A DNA stretch of 7,092 nucleotides. Source: Candidatus Eiseniibacteriota bacterium. GTDB lineage: Bacteria > Joyebacterota > Joyebacteria > Joyebacterales > Joyebacteraceae. Positions 1 through 4,554 of the stretch are shown here, piece after piece; the stretch's first letter is position 1, and each line of letters starts with the position of its first letter. The position numbers were made by a program, and so were the translations under genes. Below the pieces are notes generated by a model. The model had not been told where the DNA came from, ran no database searches, and saw only the letters and a program-made list of their open reading frames with translations. Where the stretch lies: contig DAOWCM010000114.1 in assembly GCA_030639555.1 (NCBI GenBank), forward strand, positions 1 through 7,092, in the 5' to 3' direction.

Positions 1-2
1 GC

Positions 3-116
3 ATAGCGGTGGGCATCGTCCTCTTCGGTGGCTTCGCCTGGTGCGTCGCGATAGCGGTTCGGAAGGACAGGGAGAAGCATGACCAGACGGAGCACGGTTC
101 CTCCAAGCCCCAGTAG
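3..116 (+). CDS. 3' end of a membrane-protein gene (partial)
   Basis: This frame is open from the left edge to a TAG at 114-116 and encodes 37 residues. It reads as one hydrophobic helix (IAVGIVLFGGFAWCVAIAV) followed by a charged tail beginning RKDREKHDQ. A helix closed by a basic-acidic tail is typical of the cytoplasmic end of a membrane protein, so I take this as a genuine C-terminus. The family cannot be named from so little. The start lies outside the window, so it may be a small single-helix protein or the end of a larger one. It overlaps the longest version of the rhodanese ORF by 38 bases in another frame, or ends 31 bases before an alternative GTG start. Either arrangement suggests co-transcription with the rhodanese gene. 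Confidence 0.45.
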   Translation: MAVGIVLFGGFAWCVAIAVRKDREKHDQTEHGSSKPQ

Positions 117-1500
117 GCATGCTGTAACGCGAACCCGAGGACAGCGGGTGCATGCCCTGCTTCTCGTGATCGCGTCTGTGCTTGCGCTCGCCCTTCTGCC
201 CGGTTCGGCCTTCGCCCAGGCGTGGTCCGAATGGCCGAAGCGGGAGCCCGTGCCCGAGCCCGACTATCCGGACGTCACCGTGACGGCCGACTGGCTCGCC
301 CGCCGCCTCGACACGAGAAACGTCGTCGTTATCGACGCCCGACCCGCCGCGTCGTATCTCGCCGGGCACGTGCCCGGCGCTGTCTCGTTCCCACCAGAAT
401 CCACTCCCGACATCGAGTCGTCCCCTGAGCTTGCGCGCCTCCCGGATGTTCTGGGTCAGCTGGGTCTGTCGGGCCGGGAGTGGCTGGTGTGCTGCGGCGA
501 AGTGTCCTACTCGACCGACGCGGCCGGGCTCTTCTGGCTCCTGGAGGTAGCAGGTGCGAACCGCGTGGTCATGCTCGACGGGGGTGTCGCAGGCTGGCGT
601 GCGGCCGGGCACGAACTGGTGTCAGAGAAGGTGAGGCGTTCGCGGGCGGCCTGGACGCAGGAGTCCGATTCCGAGCTCCTCGCTACGCGCGAGTACGTCA
701 GGCGGTCGTTTGGAGAGCCCGGTGTCGAACTCATCGACGCGCGTGGGCTTGATGCGTGGCGCGGGACCGTTGAGCAGAACGATTGGGGAACCCTCGTGCG
801 CGTCGGGCACATCCCCCACGCGCTGCCGTTTGACTTCACCACTTTCTTTGCTCCAGACGGAACCTTCCTGGAACCTTCAGAGACCTGGGCGTCCTTCGCG
901 AAGCTCGGTCCTAGACCGGCCAATCCAGTGGACCTCGCAGACGAGTTCGTAGTTCACGGTTGGGGGAGGGGAAGCGGCGCTGACTCCGGCCAGTGGGGAG
1001 AGGGCGTGTGGGGAGACGGCCCACTGGCCTACTTCCTTCTGCGCCGCGCCGGCGTCGCACGCGTACGCCTCTACCCGGGAGGGTGGCGCGACTGGTCGGG
1101 GGATCCCTATCTCCCCATCGTCAGGACAGTGACCGCGGAGGAACTCATGCACCGGCTCCGCGAGTCCCGACGGTGGCTCCGGCCGAACGCACCGCCCGAC
1201 GACTTCGCCTTCTTCGACGTGCGCCACCCATCAGACCACAGGCGCGGCCACATCCGTGGATCCGTCACTCTGCGGTCCGACTACTTCGCCGACTCCCTTG
1301 ACGTCAAGCTCGACCGCTACTGGCCGGGAATCGACAGGGCGTCCGCTCCTGTCGTCACCTACTGCTACGGCGAGCACTGTATCCGCAGTCGCGCCACATC
1401 GACCGATGCGGCGCGCGAGGGGTTCATATACGTCGAGCGATTCTACGGCGGTCTGGATGAATGGCGACTCGCCGGGGGGGAGCTCGTGCGGGAGGAGTGA
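79..1500 (+). CDS. Exported three-domain rhodanese-like sulfurtransferase
   Basis: The 473-residue product has a signal peptide: a basic n-region, a hydrophobic core at about residues 25-40, and AxA-type cleavage near A46 or A48, so it acts outside the cytoplasm. Three rhodanese folds follow. Domain 1 (about 66-182) has VVVIDAR, GHVPGA and LDGGVAGW; its active-site strand carries C138-C139 but no canonical loop. Domain 2 (about 197-345) has ELIDAR, GHIPHA and LYPGGW; its loop at 294-315 is Gly/Trp-rich with no cysteine, so it is probably inactive. Domain 3 (about 350-470) has FFDVR, GHIRGS and YGGLDEW plus C429-YGEH-C434-IRSR, and C429 is the likely persulfide carrier. Rhodaneses move sulfane sulfur from donors such as thiosulfate to thiophilic acceptors; the substrate here is unknown. 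The ATG at 79 has GGAG only 4 bases upstream. A GTG at 148 has GAGG 7 bases upstream, would still give a full signal peptide, and removes the overlap with the upstream gene. Confidence 0.88.
   Translation: MTRRSTVPPSPSRHAVTRTRGQRVHALLLVIASVLALALLPGSAFAQAWSEWPKREPVPEPDYPDVTVTADWLARRLDTRNVVVIDARPAASYLAGHVPGAVSFPPESTPDIESSPELARLPDVLGQLGLSGREWLVCCGEVSYSTDAAGLFWLLEVAGANRVVMLDGGVAGWRAAGHELVSEKVRRSRAAWTQESDSELLATREYVRRSFGEPGVELIDARGLDAWRGTVEQNDWGTLVRVGHIPHALPFDFTTFFAPDGTFLEPSETWASFAKLGPRPANPVDLADEFVVHGWGRGSGADSGQWGEGVWGDGPLAYFLLRRAGVARVRLYPGGWRDWSGDPYLPIVRTVTAEELMHRLRESRRWLRPNAPPDDFAFFDVRHPSDHRRGHIRGSVTLRSDYFADSLDVKLDRYWPGIDRASAPVVTYCYGEHCIRSRATSTDAAREGFIYVERFYGGLDEWRLAGGELVREE
137..150 (+). promoter_or_regulatory. 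Alternative ribosome-binding site and GTG start for the rhodanese
   Basis: GAGG at 137-140 lies 7 bases before an in-frame GTG at 148-150 (residue 24 of the long form). Starting here gives a compact signal peptide beginning VHALLLV and drops an odd 23-residue Ser/Pro/Arg leader. It also leaves 31 bases after the upstream stop instead of a 38-base overlap. I consider this start about as likely as the ATG at 79. Confidence 0.4.
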
Positions 1501-1599
1501 AGCGGCGGCTGAGTTGACGCGCGGCGCCGACTGATCCGACTCACTGCAGGAGCGGACGCGGCGGCAGGCACTCAGTGACAGCGAACGCAACAGATACAG

Positions 1600-1633
1600 G
1601 AACCCGCCCGGTGCATGCAGTCCGGGCGGGTTC
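1600..1633. terminator. Bidirectional hairpin between convergent genes
   Basis: A perfect 12-bp inverted repeat (GAACCCGCCCGG at 1600-1611, complement at 1622-1633) encloses a 10-base loop. It lies 99 bases after the rhodanese stop and 41 bases beyond the stop of the convergent minus-strand gene, so it can serve both. Neither side has a clean T-run, so it is a strong structure but not a textbook intrinsic terminator. The rest of 1501-1674 holds nothing else I can recognise. Confidence 0.65.
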
Positions 1634-1674
1634 GCTCTCAGTCAAGCCGTGTGTTCCGGCGGTAGTCCCCGCTT

Positions 1675-2238
1675 CTAGAGCAAGTTCCTGAAGAAGCTCT
1701 TGATCTTGCTCCACGTACTCGGTTCTACGGGGCTGCCGCCGTTGGTGTGGATGTTGGTGTCGATCTCCTCGACGTGCCACTCGCCGGCATACTCGGGAGG
1801 CTCGAGGATCACGATGTACTGGCACACTTCGACGATCGGCTGGTCCGTGTGAATGATCACACAGAACGCCTCGGGTGGGAAGATGATGTGGTACTGGTTC
1901 TGCCTCGACCCCGCGATCGGTTCGACGAGGATCGGCTCCCGCTCGCCGGGCCTGAAGATCGTGATCGTTGGCCCGACCCACTCGATGTGCTTCCATACGC
2001 CGTCGATCTGGATGTTGTCGCAGAAGCTCATGTTGCCGTCGCCGTCCACGTCGTCGTGGTCGGTCTGCACGCCGTTGGTGCAGTAGGCCTCCGGCGGCCT
2101 GATCGTGTGCCACGGCGATCCGTCGGGCGGCCAGGTCGGGTCGTACCCTCGAGCGGGAACGTTGAGTTCGAAGATCTCGAAGGCGCCCGCGGGCAGCGCG
2201 AAGGCCACCAGCACAACGGCTATGACAAACGTCCTCAT
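1675..2238 (-). CDS. Secreted protein with internal duplication and one EF-hand-like loop
   Basis: The product is 187 residues, family not recognised. Residues 1-19 form a signal peptide (MRTFVIAVVLVAFALPAGA), so the mature protein is exported. Two related blocks follow. The first runs from about 42 (PPEAYC at 48-53, TD at 59-60, C73) and the second from about 116 (PPEAFC at 121-126, TD at 131-132, C139). The first block contains D63-V-D65-G-D67-G-N-M-S-F-C-D74, which fits the calcium-binding EF-hand loop, with Asp rather than Glu at position 12; the second block lacks it. Four cysteines, two per block, suggest a disulfide in each. Many beta-prone stretches (ITIF, QYIVIL) suggest two beta domains. 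The ATG at 2238 is chosen because AAGGAGG sits 6 bases upstream. The frame stays open to a GTG at 2391, but that extension is unlike a protein and would precede the signal peptide. Calcium binding is inferred from the motif only. Confidence 0.8.
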   Translation of the reverse strand: MRTFVIAVVLVAFALPAGAFEIFELNVPARGYDPTWPPDGSPWHTIRPPEAYCTNGVQTDHDDVDGDGNMSFCDNIQIDGVWKHIEWVGPTITIFRPGEREPILVEPIAGSRQNQYHIIFPPEAFCVIIHTDQPIVEVCQYIVILEPPEYAGEWHVEEIDTNIHTNGGSPVEPSTWSKIKSFFRNLL

Positions 2239-2244
2239 AACTCT

Positions 2245-2273
2245 CCTCCTTCCGCGCGCCGCGTCCGGCGCGC
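2245..2273 (-). promoter_or_regulatory. Leader hairpin abutting a strong Shine-Dalgarno site
   Basis: Reading the minus strand, a perfect 8-bp GC-only stem (2273-2266 with 2261-2254) and a 4-base loop end two bases before AAGGAGG (2251-2245). The SD lies 6 bases from the ATG at 2238. It fixes the start codon. The stem could protect the message 5' end or modulate ribosome access. Confidence 0.55.
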
Positions 2274-2341
2274 TACCTCTCGACCCAGGGGGAGCGCTCC
2301 ATCCCGAACGTCCCCGGGTGAGGCTTGACTGATCCTCCCTC

Positions 2342-2370
2342 AGGTTATCACCGTTCACTGCTGACGTCAA
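2342..2370 (-). promoter_or_regulatory. Candidate sigma-70-type promoter for the secreted EF-hand-like protein
   Basis: On the minus strand TTGACG (2370-2365) is followed after 17 bases by TAACCT (2347-2342). A better -10 match, GATAAC (2349-2344), sits at 15-base spacing. The region is visibly richer in A/T than its surroundings. The predicted leader is about 100 bases and includes the hairpin next to the SD. Confidence 0.4.
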
Positions 2371-2415
2371 GAATGAAAATGCCGGGCGCACACACTGCGG
2401 GCGAGAAGTAGAACA

Positions 2416-2437
2416 CCCGGCGCGCTGGGGCGCCGGG
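2416..2437 (-). terminator. Hairpin downstream of the 29-codon ORF
   Basis: A perfect 8-bp GC-rich stem (CCCGGCGC at 2416-2423, complement at 2430-2437) has a 6-base loop. On the minus strand it is followed by the pyrimidine-rich TGTTCTACTTCTCGC. It lies 65 bases past the small ORF and just upstream of the promoter for the next minus-strand gene, which is where a terminator would be expected. Confidence 0.45.
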
Positions 2438-2502
2438 CGGCCTCTCGTGTGGCATTTGCGGCCGGTGCGTCCGAACCGCCTTTACTGGACGATCGTCGTC
2501 AG

Positions 2503-2592
2503 CTACACCCCGGCGGGGGAGACGAAGAAGAGGAGCCCGAAAAGGGCCAGGAATACTACGGCAAAGGCGCGGTGGCGGTCACAGCGGTCCAC
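2503..2592 (-). CDS. Candidate 29-residue single-pass membrane protein
   Basis: The ORF starts with GTG at 2592 and ends with TAG at 2503-2505. AGGAG (2603-2599) lies 6 bases before the GTG. The product begins with a charged segment (MDRCDRHR), then a hydrophobic run (AFAVVFLALFGLLFF) and a short VSPAGV end, so it would be one membrane helix. The frame is open upstream to a TAG at 2709-2707 and reads plausibly as protein (for example RFVVAETRGSNQEFAV), but no ATG, GTG, TTG or CTG occurs there, so GTG 2592 is the only usual start. A promoter-like pair at 2732-2704 and a hairpin at 2437-2416 frame it as its own unit. No family is recognised. Size and the non-ATG start keep confidence moderate; it could be the remnant of a longer gene. 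Confidence 0.4.
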   Translation of the reverse strand: MDRCDRHRAFAVVFLALFGLLFFVSPAGV

Positions 2593-2703
2593 GGCGAACT
2601 CCTGGTTGGAGCCTCTGGTCTCGGCAACAACGAACCGGGCGGCCGCCTGGTGCTCTGTGGTCGCTTGCCACCACTGCTGTCTGTGTCTAGGGCGGACGAG
2701 ACC

Positions 2704-2732
2704 GCTCTAGCACGACGCCGATTCGGAGTCAA
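2704..2732 (-). promoter_or_regulatory. Candidate promoter for the 29-codon ORF
   Basis: On the minus strand TTGACT (2732-2727) and TAGAGC (2709-2704) are separated by 17 bases. The -35 matches 5 of 6 consensus bases and the -10 matches 3 of 6. It starts just past the terminator of the upstream lipoprotein gene, and the predicted leader to GTG 2592 is about 105 bases. Confidence 0.35.
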
Positions 2733-2737
2733 CAGAG

Positions 2738-2790
2738 AAAAAGGCACCGGAGGTTCGGAATGCCGTCTGCATGCCGTTACCACCGGTGCC
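2738..2790 (-). terminator. Intrinsic terminator of the Cys-rich lipoprotein gene
   Basis: Reading the minus strand, GGCACCGG (2790-2783) pairs with CCGGTGCC (2750-2743). The stem extends 2 bp past one A-A mismatch. A five-T run (2742-2738) and TCTCTGTT follow directly. The loop is long (about 32 bases) and contains a small GCATGC palindrome. It begins 30 bases after the lipoprotein stop. Confidence 0.65.
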
Positions 2791-2819
2791 CTGTTGCCTC
2801 TGCCTCGTGCGTCGAGCCC

Positions 2820-3359
2820 CTAGCTACCTTCGGCGCTGCGGCTCGAGGGACACGAGCCACCCGCGCTCTTCGCGCACGAGCCGCCAGAGTCGACCGCTTC
2901 CGTCATCCCCGGGCACGCCCCGCCCGCATCCGCCATCTTGGCCATGCTCGGACATCCCGAGATCGCGGCCGGAGCGCAGGTGCACTTCTGGCCGTCGGCA
3001 TGTTCACAGGTCACCGTCTTCCCGTCGCAGGTGATCGTGAACTCCGTCGAGCCCTCGGCGCCTTCGCACGTCACGGTGCATTCCATGTCGCCCTTGGCGC
3101 CCACGCATGTCACGGTGCACTCGGAGGATCCGTCATGTCCCTCGCATGTTACGACGTACTCCGAGCTGCCCTCCGCTCCCGAGCACGTCACCACACACTC
3201 CATCTCGTCGCCCTTGCCCTCGCACGTGACGGAGATTCCCTCCGCTGAGGAGGAACAGCTGCTGGCCTCCGCCTGCTGCTCGCTCTGGCCGCAGCCCGTG
3301 AGCAGTACTCCGAGGCCGGCCACGATCGCGAGCATTGCGAGCACATATCTGGTCTTCAT
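2820..3359 (-). CDS. Cysteine-rich repeat lipoprotein, family unknown
   Basis: The 179-residue product has a lipoprotein signal: basic start MKTR, hydrophobic core, lipobox L20-T-G-C23. After cleavage C23 would be acylated, anchoring the protein to a membrane outside the cytoplasm. There are 18 cysteines. Residues 46-110 are five exact-length 13-residue units of form C-x-G-x-x-x-x-x-E-[C/Y/F]-x-[V/I]-T, starting at C46, C59, C72, C85 and C98. Shorter relatives flank them at 35-45 and 111-117, and 118-128 carries a CxC. A second set in the tail starts at C136 and C149, with a third 13-residue step to C162. The units look like beta strands joined by Gly-rich turns with stacked cysteines. Metal binding, disulfide stacking or redox buffering are all possible; none is shown. 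GGAGG (3370-3366) lies 6 bases before the ATG, which together with the lipobox fixes the start. It has its own terminator and stands divergent from the CxxC protein gene. Confidence 0.8.
   Translation of the reverse strand: MKTRYVLAMLAIVAGLGVLLTGCGQSEQQAEASSCSSSAEGISVTCEGKGDEMECVVTCSGAEGSSEYVVTCEGHDGSSECTVTCVGAKGDMECTVTCEGAEGSTEFTITCDGKTVTCEHADGQKCTCAPAAISGCPSMAKMADAGGACPGMTEAVDSGGSCAKSAGGSCPSSRSAEGS
2877..2954 (-). repeat. Second 13-residue repeat, Cys-rich tail of the lipoprotein
   Basis: Residues 136-148 and 149-161 are two units of one pattern: CP, then S/G, M, a charged middle, then an Ala/Ser-Gly-Gly turn. The next cysteine, C162, keeps the 13-residue step before a shorter end unit to C170. 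The composition (Ala, Gly, Met) differs from the main repeats, yet the period is identical. Confidence 0.6.
3030..3224 (-). repeat. Five contiguous 39-bp coding tandem repeats
   Basis: This segment encodes residues 46-110 of the lipoprotein as five units of exactly 39 bp with no insertions. The strongest conserved codons are the leading Cys, Gly at position 3, Glu at 9 and Thr at 13. Position 10 alternates between Cys (units 1, 3, 4) and an aromatic (Tyr in 2, Phe in 5). The units have diverged in sequence, so this is an old, selected protein repeat rather than fresh slippage. Confidence 0.85.
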
Positions 3360-3383
3360 GCCATTCCTCCGTTACTGACACTG

Positions 3384-3408
3384 TGCCGCCTCGCTCAATG
3401 GGGCGGCA
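3384..3408 (-). other. Leader hairpin upstream of the lipoprotein gene
   Basis: A 7-bp perfect stem (TGCCGCC at 3384-3390, complement at 3402-3408) with an 11-base loop lies 13 bases beyond the SD of the lipoprotein gene, within its predicted leader. It may influence translation or message stability; no riboswitch class is recognised. Confidence 0.35.
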
Positions 3409-3461
3409 GACTCGAGCGGCCACGGAATGACGCGGACACTCATCTGGTTTCTGTATTTCAC

Positions 3462-3490
3462 AGTCTAGCTAATATCAGTGCGCTGCGCAA
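3462..3490 (-). promoter_or_regulatory. Weak candidate promoter for the lipoprotein gene
   Basis: On the minus strand TTGCGC (3490-3485) and TAGACT (3467-3462) are 17 bases apart, matching 3 and 4 of 6 consensus bases. They sit in the most A/T-rich island of the neighbourhood (about 3450-3477), about 100 bases before the start codon. The position is right but the match is weak. Confidence 0.3.
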
Positions 3491-3617
3491 GTGCCGAGGT
3501 GCCGGCACTCGCGCTGTCCGCCGCGGGCTCCCGGGGGCGGGAGATCGACGTGGCCACTCCGGTTGACCGGACCCGCCCCAGGAAAGGGCCGGGGAATGAC
3601 GTGTTCGGCGGCCCGGT

Positions 3618-3700
3618 GTCGTCCGTGGACGACAGCCGTAACTGATTCTGTCCTGCGGAGTTGTGGCTGCTGTGCGGACGGGACGTCGTCCGCGGACTAC
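3618..3700. repeat. Two copies of a 16-bp imperfect palindrome
   Basis: GTCGTCCGTGGACGAC (3618-3633) and GTCGTCCGCGGACTAC (3685-3700) match at 14 of 16 positions and are offset by 67 bp. The first sits inside an 8-bp inverted repeat and the second has the 10-bp perfect palindrome GTCCGCGGAC at its centre. Paired dyad sites in a divergent intergenic region look like operator sites for a dimeric regulator, but no regulator gene is in the window. Confidence 0.35.
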
Positions 3701-3853
3701 GGATTCGGGGGTCCGTGCGGCCCCCAAGCGTGAGACACGCGGACGGGCAGGCGCACAACAGATGGCCAGGTGGCCAGTTACGGTCCGCAGGCAGTCCGGG
3801 ACGAAATCGGCACAGCCCTTGCCCTATGTATGGTTGCTGTGAGGATGTGCAGT

Positions 3854-3914
3854 CCCTCCGCGGGATCGCCTGGAGCAACCGCGGGAGGGCGGGTGTAGGG
3901 CATCAGAGACCCGC
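3854..3914 (+). other. Structured leader upstream of the CxxC-protein gene
   Basis: Two adjacent hairpins are visible. CCCTCCGCGG (3854-3863) pairs with 3879-3889 as a 10-bp stem with one bulged G and a 15-base loop. GCGGGT (3889-3894) pairs with ACCCGC (3909-3914) across 14 bases. They share base 3889, so they can stack or compete. The second ends 53 bases before the start codon. No known riboswitch class is recognised. Confidence 0.35.
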
Positions 3915-3967
3915 ACCGAGCGTCCGGAGCACGACATCCACTGCGGGGGAGGCTTCAGGAGGTATCG

Positions 3968-4348
3968 ATGGTACGCAAAGTGAGGGAACTCGGGCGAACA
4001 CGGTATGTGGGCGACAGCGCCACCAATCTGGTGCACGACACCTGGCACGCGGACTGCCAGGGGTGTGGATTGGACGAGACGCTCCGAAACGGCCACGCCG
4101 TCGTTTTCGAGCCGGACACGCTCGACGCGGCACTTTGGGCGGGGTACGAGTATTGCGAGGCGTGCCACGACAGAACAGAACCGGTTCCTCCAAGATGGGC
4201 CGGCGCGGAGGCGGCGCCGCCAAAGGGTGAACGCAAGCAAGGGATGGAAACGCCGGCATCAGAGTCGACGGCGCCCGATAGCGAGCGGGAGGCGCTGCGT
4301 GGGGAGGTGTTCGGGTCCCAGCGAGAGACGACCAAGGTAGCAGGGTAA
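3968..4348 (+). CDS. Small protein with paired CxxC motifs (zinc-ribbon-like), function unknown
   Basis: The 126-residue product is cytoplasmic by sequence: no signal peptide and no membrane segment. C30-QG-C33 and C63-EA-C66-H67 are separated by 29 residues, a spacing compatible with a four-cysteine zinc ribbon. Between them lies a hydrophobic segment (HAVVFEPD, ALWAGYEY). Residues 1-20 are basic (MVRKVRELGR). After about residue 70 the chain is rich in Pro, Glu, Ser and Lys and is probably disordered. AGGAGGT (3957-3963) lies just before the ATG and a terminator with a T-run follows, so it looks like a single-gene unit. It could be a nucleic-acid-binding or metal-sensing protein, but no family is recognised. 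An open frame on the opposite strand is Ser-rich, crosses the terminator and is not preferred. Confidence 0.72.
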   Translation: MVRKVRELGRTRYVGDSATNLVHDTWHADCQGCGLDETLRNGHAVVFEPDTLDAALWAGYEYCEACHDRTEPVPPRWAGAEAAPPKGERKQGMETPASESTAPDSEREALRGEVFGSQRETTKVAG

Positions 4349-4400
4349 TCCAGCGCGGCTGACGCGGAGTACCCCGCAGCCAGGCTTCGGTCTGGCGACA

Positions 4401-4418
4401 TGCGCGCCGCAGCGCGCA
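4401..4418. other. Small hairpin upstream of the terminator
   Basis: TGCGCG and CGCGCA form a 6-bp perfect inverted repeat around a 6-base loop. It lies between the stop of the CxxC gene and the main terminator stem and may be part of a composite 3' structure. Confidence 0.3.
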
Positions 4419-4422
4419 GGAC

Positions 4423-4453
4423 GACCGGCCCCGATAGGGGCCGGTCTGCTTTT
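4423..4453 (+). terminator. Intrinsic terminator of the CxxC-protein gene
   Basis: A perfect 10-bp stem (GACCGGCCCC at 4423-4432, complement at 4437-4446) with a GATA loop is followed by TGCTTTTGTGTG. This is the clearest intrinsic terminator in the window. It lies 74 bases after the stop at 4348. The opposite strand has no T-run, so it mainly serves the plus strand. Confidence 0.8.
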
Positions 4454-4477
4454 GTGTGTGCGCCGGGCATGGCGCGC

Positions 4478-4495
4478 AGCGCCGGGTACGGCGCT
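4478..4495. other. Hairpin downstream of the patatin gene
   Basis: AGCGCCG and CGGCGCT form a 7-bp perfect stem with a 4-base loop. It lies 59 bases past the stop of the convergent minus-strand phospholipase gene and could end or protect that message. There is no T-run on the minus strand side. Confidence 0.35.
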
Positions 4496-4554
4496 GTCAA
4501 CCGGCAATCGAAAGAGAGCTGGGAAGTGACCGGGAGGTGATGTGCTGGATTCGA

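Larger units (their letters stand above)
3491..3967. other. Non-coding divergent intergenic region rich in inverted repeats
   Basis: No convincing gene lies in these 477 bases: the open frames lack SD sites and have Ser/Arg/Pro-biased products. The stretch holds many short inverted repeats. Examples are GTGCCG/CGGCAC at 3491-3508, CTCCCG/CGGGAG at 3528-3543, an 8-bp palindromic stem at 3617-3634, GGGGG/CCCCC at 3707-3725, and hairpins at 3854-3889 and 3889-3914. It separates the minus-strand lipoprotein gene from the plus-strand CxxC gene, so control sites for both are expected here. I find no strong -35/-10 pair for the plus-strand gene. Confidence 0.5.

Noticed and set aside
1474..1480. Run of seven G near the rhodanese stop as a phase-variation tract
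   Set aside because: A slip would change only the last few residues after the third domain, with no evident on/off effect, and a G7 tract is not remarkable in DNA this GC-rich.
1747..2328. Plus-strand open frame of 193 codons opposite the secreted EF-hand-like gene
   Set aside because: The Asp/Val/Leu/Arg-rich product has no motif, and the minus strand has a signal peptide and a near-perfect SD.
2449..2823. Plus-strand open frame of 124 codons across the small-ORF region
   Set aside because: It spans two minus-strand terminators and has no motif or good SD; its middle is the antisense of the hydrophobic 29-codon ORF.
3030..3224. Regular 39-bp repeats as a possible CRISPR array
   Set aside because: The units are contiguous with no spacers, diverge in sequence, and stay in frame within a lipoprotein gene.
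2938..3378. Plus-strand open frame with its own repetitive product, opposite the lipoprotein gene
   Set aside because: It is the mirror of the 39-bp repeats. The opposite strand has the lipobox, a well-spaced SD and a terminator, while this frame has no SD and ends beyond the lipoprotein start.
3661..4230. Plus-strand open frame of 189 codons overlapping the start of the CxxC gene
   Set aside because: It runs through the intergenic hairpins in another frame, with an Arg/Gly-rich product and no SD at its start.
3955..4500. Minus-strand open frame of 181 codons opposite the CxxC gene
   Set aside because: The product is Ser/Ala/Pro-rich without motifs and its reading frame crosses the terminator stem. 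The plus strand has AGGAGGT and paired CxxC motifs.
4495..4500. Perfect TTGACA on the minus strand as a -35 box
   Set aside because: The position 17 bases downstream is GC-only with no -10 match, and no minus-strand gene follows before the convergent plus-strand gene.
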